From contig OZ244931.1 of the NCBI GenBank assembly GCA_965222215.1, positions 1,488,001 through 1,552,000 of the forward strand: a stretch of DNA of 64,000 nucleotides, in the 5' to 3' direction. Shown piece after piece: positions 56,452 to 64,000 of the stretch (the stretch's first letter is position 1; every line of letters starts with the position of its first letter). Position numbers and translations under genes: made by a program. The stretch is from JABJAG01 sp965222215 (GTDB taxonomy: Bacteria; Pseudomonadota; Alphaproteobacteria; UBA6615). The notes under the pieces are model-generated. The model was not told where the DNA came from, ran no database searches, and worked only from the letters and a program-made list of their open reading frames with translations.

Positions 56452-58269
56452 TCAGTCCTCGTCCACCGGCGCGCCGATGCGAAGGCTGGCGTAGCTGCCC
56501 GGTGCAGCCTCGATCACTTTGAGCTTGCCGTCACCCGGCGTGCGGGCGTCGACCTGGCCGCCGGCCTGGCGCTTCAGCCACTTGCGCCACTCGGGCCACC
56601 ATGAGCCAGGATGTTCCTTGGCACCCTCGAACCATTCGTCGGCGGTCGCCGGGTTCCTGGTGTTCGTCCAGTAGCCGTACTTCTCGACGCTCGGCGGATT
56701 GACGACGCCGGCGATGTGGCCCGATCCGGCGAGGCAGAACTTGACGTTGCCCTTGTAGATCTGGGTCGCGGCGTAGGTCGATTTCCACGGCGCGATATGG
56801 TCTTCCTTCGTCGACAGCATGAAGACCGGCAGGTCCACCTTGGTCAGGTCGATCGGCGTACCGCAAAGTTCGATGCCGCCCGGCTCGATCAGCTTGTTCT
56901 CCTGGTACATCTTGCGCAGGTAGAAACGATGCATTTCCGCCGGCATGCGCGTGGAATCCGAGTTCCAGTACAGCAGGTCGAACGGGAAGGGCTCCTTGCC
57001 GAGCAGGTAGTTGTTCACTACGAAGGACCAGATCAGGTCGTTGGCGCGCAGCATGTTGAACGTCGTCGCCATGGACGAACCCTCGAGATAGCCGTCGGCC
57101 ATCATCTTCTCTTCGAGAGAACCGAGCTGTTCCTCGTCGATGAAGACACCCAGTTCGCCCGGCTCGCTGAAATCGACCAGCGCGGTGAAGAACGTCGCGC
57201 TCTTGATGCGGTCGTCGTCCTTGTCGGCCATGTAGGCCAGCGTGCTTGCCGTCAGCGTGCCGCCGAGGCAGTAGCCGATGATGTTGACCTCTTTCTCGCC
57301 GGTGGCCTTCTCGATCGCGTCGAGCGCGTCGAGCGGTCCTTCGAGCATGTAGTCCTCGAACGACTTGGCTGCGAGTTCCTTGTCCGGGTTCACCCACGAA
57401 ATAACGAAGACGGTGAGGCCCTGGTCCGTGCACCACTTGATGAACGAGTTCTTCGGCTGGAGATCGAGGATGTAGTACTTATTGATCCACGGCGGGACGA
57501 TCAGCAGCGGGCGCTTGTCGACCTTCTCCGTGGTCGGCTCAAACTGAATAAGCTGCATCAGGTCGTTCTGATAGACGATCTTGCCCGGCGTGGTCGCAAC
57601 GTTCTCGCCCAGGGTAAAGGCGGTCTCGTCGACCTGGCTGATCCGCAGCTGGCCATTGCCCTTTTCCATGTCGCTGAGCAGGTTCTCAAGACCCTTTACG
57701 AGGTTCTCGCCCTTGGACTCGACCGTCGCCCGGATCACCTCCGGGTTGGTCATCAGAAAGTTGGTCGGTGCCAGCGCGTCGACGAACTGCCGGGTATAGA
57801 AATCGACCTTCTTGGCGGTCTTGTCGTCGAGGCCCTCGACCTCGCGCACCGTGTTCGTCAGCCATTGCGATGAGAGCAGGTAGGACTGCTTGATGTAGTC
57901 GAACAGGACACTCTCGTCCCATTCCGAATCCTTGAACCGGCGGTCGTCGGCGGCCGGGACGGCTACATCGTCGCCTTCGCCGCCCATCATGCGCTGGGCG
58001 GTGTTTTGCCAGAGGTTCATGTAACCCTGCCAAAGCTCCATCTGGGCCTGCATGAGGTGCGCCGGATTGGACATCATCCGCTGGGTCAACTCTAGAAAGG
58101 CCTGGCCGATATTGAGCGGATCGCCCATCCCCATGGAGCCGGACTGGTTGGCCAAAAAGCCGTTCACGAGCACCTGGCTGCGCTCGGCAATCTTGGCCAT
58201 TGCGGCGGTCAAATCTTCAGCGTCAGGAATCTCCTGATCCGTGCCTTTTTCATTTTGTTGATCCGACAT
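56452..58269 (-). CDS. phaC: Class I poly(3-hydroxyalkanoate) synthase
   Basis: Polymerises 3-hydroxyacyl-CoA into storage PHA granules, 605 aa. The lipase-like box is GYCLGGT with Cys334 as nucleophile; Asp490 (TKEDHIAPW) and His518 (GSGHIAGVV) complete the triad. IVPPWINKYYILDLQPKNSF is also typical. Length fits class I (no PhaE/PhaR subunit needed). The granule genes phaA/phaB and phasins are not nearby. Confidence 0.95.
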   Translation of the reverse strand: MSDQQNEKGTDQEIPDAEDLTAAMAKIAERSQVLVNGFLANQSGSMGMGDPLNIGQAFLELTQRMMSNPAHLMQAQMELWQGYMNLWQNTAQRMMGGEGDDVAVPAADDRRFKDSEWDESVLFDYIKQSYLLSSQWLTNTVREVEGLDDKTAKKVDFYTRQFVDALAPTNFLMTNPEVIRATVESKGENLVKGLENLLSDMEKGNGQLRISQVDETAFTLGENVATTPGKIVYQNDLMQLIQFEPTTEKVDKRPLLIVPPWINKYYILDLQPKNSFIKWCTDQGLTVFVISWVNPDKELAAKSFEDYMLEGPLDALDAIEKATGEKEVNIIGYCLGGTLTASTLAYMADKDDDRIKSATFFTALVDFSEPGELGVFIDEEQLGSLEEKMMADGYLEGSSMATTFNMLRANDLIWSFVVNNYLLGKEPFPFDLLYWNSDSTRMPAEMHRFYLRKMYQENKLIEPGGIELCGTPIDLTKVDLPVFMLSTKEDHIAPWKSTYAATQIYKGNVKFCLAGSGHIAGVVNPPSVEKYGYWTNTRNPATADEWFEGAKEHPGSWWPEWRKWLKRQAGGQVDARTPGDGKLKVIEAAPGSYASLRIGAPVDED

Positions 58270-58438
58270 CGGGTAATCCTCTATAAAGTCGACGCTTTTT
58301 TGCGAATCGGACTTGGCCGGACGTGTCTTATCGCCAGTCGCGCTTGTATGAGGGGCAACTTATGTTGCACTGCACACAAGATCAAGCGAATAGACCGTCC
58401 GCTTTTGATTCGCGCAACGTCACGAGGGGTGGACTCTG

Positions 58439-59515
58439 ATGACGAATGGTCTTTTGGGTTTCGCGCGCCGGGTGGTTCCGGTGGTTGCCATTTTGGCATT
58501 GAGCGGGTGTTCGGACCTTGATGTGTTCGGATTGTTCGAAGACGACGCACCGGCCGCGCAGAGCGCGTCGGATCAGGATTTGCGCGCGCGCGGCGATGCC
58601 GAGCGCACGGCGGCGGAAGATTCTGACACTCCGTCGCTGACGTCGGTGCCCAGCCGCCCGGCGGCCGGGTCGTCCGACGTGCGTGACCGCGTGGTCGAGG
58701 GATTGATCGCGGATCGCGACAATGCCCGCTACACGGACGAGGCCATCCGCCTCCAGGGCAGCACGCGATCGACCGACGTGCCGCAGGCGGCATTGCGCCC
58801 GGAATCGCCGGCGCCCACATCGACACCGTCTCCGGCGACGGCCCAGATTGCCGTCACGCCGCCGCCGGCGTCGGCACCAGTGTCGCCGCCGCAACCGGCA
58901 CGAACCGGGACAGATATCGCCGTCACGCCGCCGCCCGCTCCGCAGGTGGCTGCCATCCCGACCCCGCGGCCGGCAGCGCCGGTAACACCGCCGCCGGCGT
59001 TCCGTCCGGCCCCAAGCGCCCCGCAGGCGCCGGCTGTGGCGTCGACATCGGCCGTGACGGTCGACCTGAGTGTCCTCGGCGGGGGTGGAAATTTCGCCAA
59101 CACTTATGTCACCGCATCCAGCGGGGGCGGCTACGTGCCGGTTTCTGCACAGATCAGCCCGGAAGCACAGGTCGCGACGATTCAGTTCGGTCACAGTTCC
59201 GCGCGCCTCGGCGCACGCGACCGGCAGGTCATCAATGCCGTGGCCTCCGCCTACCGCAACGGTGGCGGGCGCATCCTCGTCGTGGGGCACGCGAGCAGCC
59301 GTACGGCACAAATGCCCAAGAGTCGGCATGAAATCGCCAACTTCAACGTGTCTTTTGCGCGAGCGAATGCCGTTGCACAGGCGCTGATCGGTGCGGGTAT
59401 TTCGCCGGATCGCGTGACGGTGGAGGCAGTCGCCGACGACCAGCCCATCTTCTCAGAGGCGATGCCGACCGGCGAAGCGGGCAACCGGCGGGCCGAGATT
59501 TTCGTTCTCCGCTAG
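58439..59515 (+). CDS. OmpA-family lipoprotein
   Basis: 358 aa. The lipobox LALSGC puts the lipidated Cys near residue 24. Residues about 110-210 are Pro/Ala/Thr-rich with repeats of VTPPPA, a flexible linker. The C-terminal 120 residues form an OmpA/Pal peptidoglycan-binding domain (TIQFGHSSARLGARDRQVIN, RILVVGHASSRTAQMP, GEAGNRRAEIFVLR). It likely bridges the outer membrane and cell wall. No operon partner is evident. Confidence 0.86.
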   Translation: MTNGLLGFARRVVPVVAILALSGCSDLDVFGLFEDDAPAAQSASDQDLRARGDAERTAAEDSDTPSLTSVPSRPAAGSSDVRDRVVEGLIADRDNARYTDEAIRLQGSTRSTDVPQAALRPESPAPTSTPSPATAQIAVTPPPASAPVSPPQPARTGTDIAVTPPPAPQVAAIPTPRPAAPVTPPPAFRPAPSAPQAPAVASTSAVTVDLSVLGGGGNFANTYVTASSGGGYVPVSAQISPEAQVATIQFGHSSARLGARDRQVINAVASAYRNGGGRILVVGHASSRTAQMPKSRHEIANFNVSFARANAVAQALIGAGISPDRVTVEAVADDQPIFSEAMPTGEAGNRRAEIFVLR

Positions 59516-59544
59516 GGGCCTAAAAGACCCTCGCAACCGCGCCT

Positions 59545-59558
59545 TTGTAGCGCTACAA
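59545..59558. promoter_or_regulatory. Perfect 14-bp palindrome upstream of the aminotransferase
   Basis: TTGTAGCGCTACAA is a perfect palindrome with the central GCGC seen in LacI-type operators. It lies 30 nt after the OmpA-lipoprotein stop and 75 nt before the aminotransferase ATG, so it could control the aminotransferase-hom-glpX set. Confidence 0.5.
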
Positions 59559-59632
59559 GTTCGCCGGGCGGCGTGCGCGCCGCCGCGCACGCGTGTCCGT
59601 TTTTATCGATCAACACCAACCGGACAGGACCC

Positions 59633-60865
59633 ATGAATACCGAGTTCCACCGCATCAGGCGGCTGCCGCCTTACGTTTTCGCCGAAGTGAACGCCATGAA
59701 GGCGGCGGCGCGTGCGGCGGGAGCGGACATCATCGACTTCGGTATGGGCAACCCGGACCTCCCGACGCCCCCGTATATTGTCGAGAAGCTGGTCGAGACG
59801 GTGCAGGACCCCCGCACGCACCGGTATTCGAACTCACGCGGTATTCCCGGCCTGCGCAAGGCGCTGTCGGGATATTACGCGCGCCGTTTCGGCGTGGAGA
59901 TCGATCCCGAGACCGAGGCGATCGTCACGATCGGTTCGAAGGAAGGTCTCGCGAACCTCGCCCAGGCGATCACCGGGCCGGGCGACCTGATTCTGGTGCC
60001 GAACCCGTCCTATCCGATCCACCAGTTTGGTTTCATCATCGCCGACGGGTCCGTGGGATACCTGCCGGTCGAGCCGGATGATGCGTTTCTGGAATCGCTG
60101 GAGCGAGCGGTTTTACGCTCCCAGCCGAAACCGGTGGCGCTGGTGCTTTGTTATCCCTCAAACCCGACGGCACTGACCGCCGACCTGGAGTTCTACGGCA
60201 AGGTTGTCGAATTCTGCCGGACCCATGACATCATCGTTTTGTCGGATCTTGCGTATTCGGAAATCTACTTCGACGGGGATCCGCCGCCATCGATTCTCCA
60301 GGTTCCAGGTGCCAAGGATGTCGCGGTCGAGTTCACGTCGCTCAGCAAGACCTATTCGATGCCCGGGTGGCGGATCGGTTTTGCTGCGGGGAATCCGCGG
60401 CTGATCGGAGCGCTTGCGCGGGTGAAGAGTTATCTTGATTACGGTGCCTTCACGCCGATCCAGGTCGCGGCCGCGGCGGCCCTCAATGGGCCACAGGATT
60501 GTGTGGAGGAAACGCGGGCAATCTATAAGGAGCGCCGCGATGTGCTGGTCGATGGCCTGCGGCGCGCGGGCTGGGATGTGCCGGTCCCCACGGCGAGCAT
60601 GTATATCTGGGCGCCGATACCGGAACCGTTTGCGGCGCTCGGCAGCGTCGCCTTTTCGAAATTGCTCCTGAAGCACGCCGAGGTTGCGGTTTCGCCGGGG
60701 CTCGGTTTCGGAGAGAACGGGGACGGCCATGTCAGGATCGCGATGGTGGAGAACACCCAGCGCATCCGCCAGGCCACACGCAATATCAAACAGCTGTTCG
60801 CCGATCCGGCCCGCGCGCTTGCCGAAGCCGGCGATGCAGCGCAGATGTCGATTGCGGCAAAATAG
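59633..60865 (+). CDS. PLP-dependent aminotransferase (AlaC/LL-DAP type)
   Basis: Class I/II aminotransferase, 410 aa. The PLP lysine lies in FTSLSKTYSMPGWRIGFAAG; IDFGMGNPDLPTPPYIVEKL and CYPSNPTALTADLEFYG are typical. Members near hom are annotated as alanine or LL-diaminopimelate aminotransferase; the amino donor here is not decided by sequence. ATG 59633 (MNTEFHRIRR) is chosen over a start at 59573. hom follows after 10 nt. Confidence 0.9.
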   Translation: MNTEFHRIRRLPPYVFAEVNAMKAAARAAGADIIDFGMGNPDLPTPPYIVEKLVETVQDPRTHRYSNSRGIPGLRKALSGYYARRFGVEIDPETEAIVTIGSKEGLANLAQAITGPGDLILVPNPSYPIHQFGFIIADGSVGYLPVEPDDAFLESLERAVLRSQPKPVALVLCYPSNPTALTADLEFYGKVVEFCRTHDIIVLSDLAYSEIYFDGDPPPSILQVPGAKDVAVEFTSLSKTYSMPGWRIGFAAGNPRLIGALARVKSYLDYGAFTPIQVAAAAALNGPQDCVEETRAIYKERRDVLVDGLRRAGWDVPVPTASMYIWAPIPEPFAALGSVAFSKLLLKHAEVAVSPGLGFGENGDGHVRIAMVENTQRIRQATRNIKQLFADPARALAEAGDAAQMSIAAK

Positions 60866-60875
60866 GGTTTCGACG

Positions 60876-62171
60876 ATGGGGAATTCATTGCGCGTGGCGA
60901 TTGCCGGCCTGGGGACGGTGGGCGCGGGCACGGTCGAGGTTTTACAGAAGCACGGTGACCTGATCGCGCGGCGCAGCGGCCGCGCAATCGATATCGTTGC
61001 TGTTTCGGCAAGGAACCGGAGCCAGGACCGTGGCGTGCCGCTCGACGGTTTTGAATGGTTCGACGACCCTGTGGCGATGGCGCGCGACGCCGAAGCGGAC
61101 GTTGTCGTCGAGCTCATCGGTGGCGAAGACGGGCCCGCCAAGGCGCTTTGCGAGGCGGCGATTGCGGCCGGGCGGCACGTTGTCACGGCGAACAAGGCGC
61201 TGCTGGCGATGCATGGCAATGCGCTCGCCGCGGCCGCCGAGAAAGCGGGGGTTTCGCTGAACTACGAAGCCTCCATCGCGGGCGGTATTCCGATCGTGAA
61301 GGCGCTGCGCGAGGGGCTGGCGGGTAACGGGATCGATCATGTCTATGGAATCCTGAACGGCACCTGCAATTACATCCTCTCCGAGATGCGCGAGAAGCGC
61401 CTGTCCTTCGACACGGTGCTCGCGGAAGCGCAGAAGCTCGGCTATGCGGAAGCCGAGCCGAGCATGGATGTGGACGGGATCGACGCCGCCCACAAACTCG
61501 CTCTGCTGGCGAGCCTCGCATTCGGCACGAAGGTGAGCTTTTCCGATGTCCATATCGAGGGCATTCGGCACATCACCCTCCAGGACATCGACTATGCCGA
61601 GGAGTTCGGCTACCGGATCAAGCTTCTGGGGAGCGCGCGCATGACCGAACACGGTCTCGAGCAGCGTGTCTATCCGCGCATGGTACCCAGGGATGCGCCG
61701 ATCGCGCATGTCGAGAGCTCCTACAATGCGGTGGTGGCGCGCGGCGATTTCGTCGACGACACGATGTATGAGGGCCGCGGCGCGGGTGCGGGTCCGACGG
61801 CATCGGCGGTGGTGGCTGATATCGTCGATATCGCGCGTGGCTATTCCACCGCCACGTTCGGTGTTCCCGCGGAGGTGCTCACCGATGCGCCGGCGTCGCC
61901 GATAGAGCGGCATCGCGGCGCCTACTACGTGCGCCTGATGGTGGACGACCAGCCTGGTGTTATCGCCGACGTCTCGGCGGCGTTTCGCGATGAATCGGTC
62001 TCCATCGAATCGATGCTCCAGCGGGCGCGATCCCGGACGGAAGCGGTTCCGGTGGTTCTCAATACCCACGAATGCGAGGAAGCGGCCATGCGGCGCACGC
62101 TGGAGCGCATTGAAGCGTTGGATTCCGTCGTCGAAGCGCCGACAATGATACGAATCGAATCGCTGGTGTAA
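60876..62171 (+). CDS. hom: Homoserine dehydrogenase
   Basis: Reduces aspartate semialdehyde to homoserine for threonine and methionine synthesis, 431 aa. NAD(P) loop VAIAGLGTVGAGTVEVLQKH at the start, active region GGIPIVKALREGLAGNGIDH, and EAEPSMDVDGIDAAHKLALL. The C-terminal ~80 residues (YYVRLMVDDQPGVIADVSAA) are an ACT domain for threonine feedback. Linked to the aminotransferase upstream and glpX downstream, the usual alphaproteobacterial order. Confidence 0.95.
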   Translation: MGNSLRVAIAGLGTVGAGTVEVLQKHGDLIARRSGRAIDIVAVSARNRSQDRGVPLDGFEWFDDPVAMARDAEADVVVELIGGEDGPAKALCEAAIAAGRHVVTANKALLAMHGNALAAAAEKAGVSLNYEASIAGGIPIVKALREGLAGNGIDHVYGILNGTCNYILSEMREKRLSFDTVLAEAQKLGYAEAEPSMDVDGIDAAHKLALLASLAFGTKVSFSDVHIEGIRHITLQDIDYAEEFGYRIKLLGSARMTEHGLEQRVYPRMVPRDAPIAHVESSYNAVVARGDFVDDTMYEGRGAGAGPTASAVVADIVDIARGYSTATFGVPAEVLTDAPASPIERHRGAYYVRLMVDDQPGVIADVSAAFRDESVSIESMLQRARSRTEAVPVVLNTHECEEAAMRRTLERIEALDSVVEAPTMIRIESLV

Positions 62172-62224
62172 TTCCGACCGCCGGTCGGCAGGTCAGGAAC
62201 ACAAAAGAAAGAATGGGGAAACGC

Positions 62225-63208
62225 ATGAGCAGCACGGCTGAGGCGGTGATGGACCGCAACATGGCGATTGAAGCCGTTCGGGTGACTGAAGCGGCCGCCA
62301 TCGCGGCGGCGAAGTGGGTCGGACGCGGCAATGAGAAAGAGGCCGATGCCGCCGCGGTCGATGCAATGCGCGAGGCTCTCAACGGACTGAAGATCGACGG
62401 CACTGTCGTAATCGGCGAGGGCGAGCGCGATGAAGCGCCGATGCTCTACATTGGCGAAAAAGTCGGTGCCGGCGGCCCCAAGATCGATATTGCGCTCGAT
62501 CCTCTCGAAGGTACGACAATCACGGCAAAAGCGAATGCGAACGCAATGGCCGTCCTGGCCCTTGCGCCGGATGGCGATTTTCTGAACGCGCCGGACGTCT
62601 ACATGGAAAAGATCGCGATCGGCGGTGGCTACAAGGATGGCCTGATCGACATCAACGCGTCCCCGGCGGAAAATCTGGACAAGCTCGCGAAAGAAAAAGG
62701 CGTCGACGTGTCCCGCCTGACTGTATGCATACTCGACCGGCCCCGCCATGAGGAACTCATCGGTGCGGTGCGCGACGCGGGCGCCCGGATATTCCTGATC
62801 TCGGACGGTGACATCTTTGGCGTGATGGCGACTTCCGATCCCCACAGCGGGATCGATATGTATCTCGGCAGTGGTGGTGCACCGGAGGGCGTGCTGGCGG
62901 CTGCTGCGTTGCAGAGCATCGGCGGACAAATCCAGGGCAAGCTCCTGTTCCGGAATGACGATGAGATAGGCCGCGCGCGAAAGCTGGGTATCGAAGACCT
63001 CGATCGGGTTTACGATCGTGATGATCTTGCATCTGGCGATGTGATCTTCTCGGCGACGGGCGTCACCGATGGTGCGATGTTGAAAGGCGTCCGGCGTCAC
63101 AAGACCGGAGCGGAAACCCATTCGATCGTCATGCGTTCGGTGACGGGGACGGTCCGCGAAGTGATGACGCGCCATAACTTCGATCGCAAACCGGGTTTCG
63201 ACGACTGA
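62225..63208 (+). CDS. glpX: Fructose-1,6-bisphosphatase class II
   Basis: Hydrolyses fructose 1,6-bisphosphate in gluconeogenesis; metal-dependent, 327 aa. Motifs: GTVVIGEGERDEAPMLYIGE, DIALDPLEGTTITAKAN and FLISDGDIFGVMATSDPHSG. The ATG at 62225 has GGGGAAAC upstream; ATG 62213 is four codons earlier and possible. It follows hom by 53 nt and precedes recJ by 7 nt. Confidence 0.93.
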   Translation: MSSTAEAVMDRNMAIEAVRVTEAAAIAAAKWVGRGNEKEADAAAVDAMREALNGLKIDGTVVIGEGERDEAPMLYIGEKVGAGGPKIDIALDPLEGTTITAKANANAMAVLALAPDGDFLNAPDVYMEKIAIGGGYKDGLIDINASPAENLDKLAKEKGVDVSRLTVCILDRPRHEELIGAVRDAGARIFLISDGDIFGVMATSDPHSGIDMYLGSGGAPEGVLAAAALQSIGGQIQGKLLFRNDDEIGRARKLGIEDLDRVYDRDDLASGDVIFSATGVTDGAMLKGVRRHKTGAETHSIVMRSVTGTVREVMTRHNFDRKPGFDD

Positions 63209-63215
63209 TCCACGC

Positions 63216-64000
63216 ATGACACAGGCTGCCGAACCGACCAGCGCCGGAGCGCCCGCTCCGGGCATCCTTGTCGAGCGGTCGGCTACCGGCAAACGCTGGC
63301 TGCTGCGTGAGGCCGACAACCGCGCCGGTCTGGTGCTTTCCCAGCGGCTCGGCTTACCCGAAGTCGTCGGTCGTGTGATGGCGGCGCGGGGTATCGGTGT
63401 CGACGAGGCACCGTCGTTTCTCGAACCGACCCTGCGCGACGCGCTGCCGGACCCTACGTCTCTCGCCGGTATGGAGGAGGCGGCTGCGCGGCTCGCCGCT
63501 GGCGTGCGCAACGGTGAGCCCATCGCGATCTTCGGCGACTACGACGTGGACGGGGCAACGTCTTCGGCCTTGCTCGCCCGTTTCCTGTCCGCGGTGGGTG
63601 TCCCGGCGCGCGTGTATATCCCCGACCGCATCGCTGAAGGATACGGTCCGACCACACCCGCCATGCTGCGGCTCAAATCGGAAGGCGCAAAACTGGTCGT
63701 CACCGTTGACTGTGGCACCACGGCGTTCGAACCCCTGGAAGCGGCGGCGGAAGCCGGCCTGGATGTGGTCGTTGTGGACCACCATGTCGCAGAACCGGCT
63801 TTGCCGCGTGCCGCGGCCGTGGTGAACCCCAATCGCCTCGACGACACGAGCGGGCAGGGCGCGCTGGCAGCGGTCGGTGTGTCCTTCCTGCTGGCTGTGG
63901 CCACCAATCGCGCGTTGCGCGACAGCGGCTGGTATGGGGAACAGGGCCGGACGGAACCCGATCTTCTCGGGCTGCTGGATCTCGTCGCGCTCGGGACGGT
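63216..64000 (+). CDS. recJ: Single-stranded-DNA-specific exonuclease RecJ, partial
   Basis: 5'-3' exonuclease of the DHH phosphoesterase family for recombination and mismatch repair. The window holds the first 261 codons. The catalytic motifs are FGDYDVDGATSSALLARFLS (motif I), VTVDCGTTAFEP and VVVDHHVAEPA (DHH motif). ATG 63216 lies 7 nt after glpX. The OB-fold and C-terminal parts lie past position 64000. Confidence 0.94.
   Translation, partial: MTQAAEPTSAGAPAPGILVERSATGKRWLLREADNRAGLVLSQRLGLPEVVGRVMAARGIGVDEAPSFLEPTLRDALPDPTSLAGMEEAAARLAAGVRNGEPIAIFGDYDVDGATSSALLARFLSAVGVPARVYIPDRIAEGYGPTTPAMLRLKSEGAKLVVTVDCGTTAFEPLEAAAEAGLDVVVVDHHVAEPALPRAAAVVNPNRLDDTSGQGALAAVGVSFLLAVATNRALRDSGWYGEQGRTEPDLLGLLDLVALGT

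Overview
The window is a high-GC (roughly 60-65 % by eye) bacterial chromosome segment with normal core gene content. Several gene types and neighbourhoods point to an Alphaproteobacterium, most likely of Rhodospirillales type: an RpoH with the alphaproteobacterial N-terminus, MucR/Ros and LdtR-like regulators, a zinc-free (Mg-type) HemB, the glyA-nrdR-ribD-ribE-ribB-ribH-nusB-thiL run, the yceD-rpmF-plsX-fabH-ihfA-merR-tRNA-Pro run, the aminotransferase-hom-glpX-recJ run, and short palindromic intergenic repeats of the kind common in that class. Species cannot be named from the sequence. I see no prophage, insertion sequence, CRISPR array or rRNA operon.

Layout. 1-8.1 kb is mostly leftward: a partial TRAP binding protein, bpt, motA-motB, and a GNAT / penicillin-acylase / threonine-deaminase operon. 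8.2-10 kb has two alpha/beta hydrolases. 10-12.4 kb has a 1-Cys peroxiredoxin and hemB with a coupled membrane protein. 12.6-16.3 kb has a luciferase-like monooxygenase, an LdtR-like regulator, rpoH, and a cysteine-rich MarR protein divergent from rpoH across a palindrome-rich region. 16.3-18.8 kb holds glutaryl-CoA dehydrogenase, a cupin, a small conserved protein and mucR. 19-27.4 kb is a long rightward block: rpiB, glyA, nrdR, riboflavin genes, nusB, thiL and two FliL-type proteins. 27.4-30.9 kb has an MFS carrier and an H+-pyrophosphatase. 31-36.1 kb holds bamE and the envelope/lipid block ending in tRNA-Pro(GGG).

36.1-42.7 kb is the most poorly characterised part: a Popeye-like cyclic-nucleotide-binding membrane protein, two unrecognised genes, an orphan molybdopterin-binding subunit, and a secreted FecR-domain protein with a small partner. 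42.8-48.5 kb has cutA, an MFS carrier, ytoQ, metY, two CoA-binding paralogues and an enoyl-CoA hydratase, with related palindromic repeats at two sites. 48.7-49.8 kb is rplM-rpsI. 49.8-54.5 kb is a DUF3179 protein and a glycine-betaine/proline ABC transporter. 54.7-64 kb has argC, a gamma-carbonic anhydrase, phaC, an OmpA lipoprotein, an aminotransferase, hom, glpX and a partial recJ.

Functionally the segment covers cofactor synthesis (haem, riboflavin, thiamine), amino-acid synthesis (Met, Thr, Arg, Gly), fatty-acid and phospholipid initiation, carbon storage, osmoprotection, motility and the heat-shock sigma factor. The strongest candidate for something undescribed is the rpoH / cysteine-rich MarR divergon, where palindromic sites bracket a predicted rpoH promoter. 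Start sites were moved from the longest possible ORF to the codon with the best ribosome-binding site or family fit; each such choice is stated.
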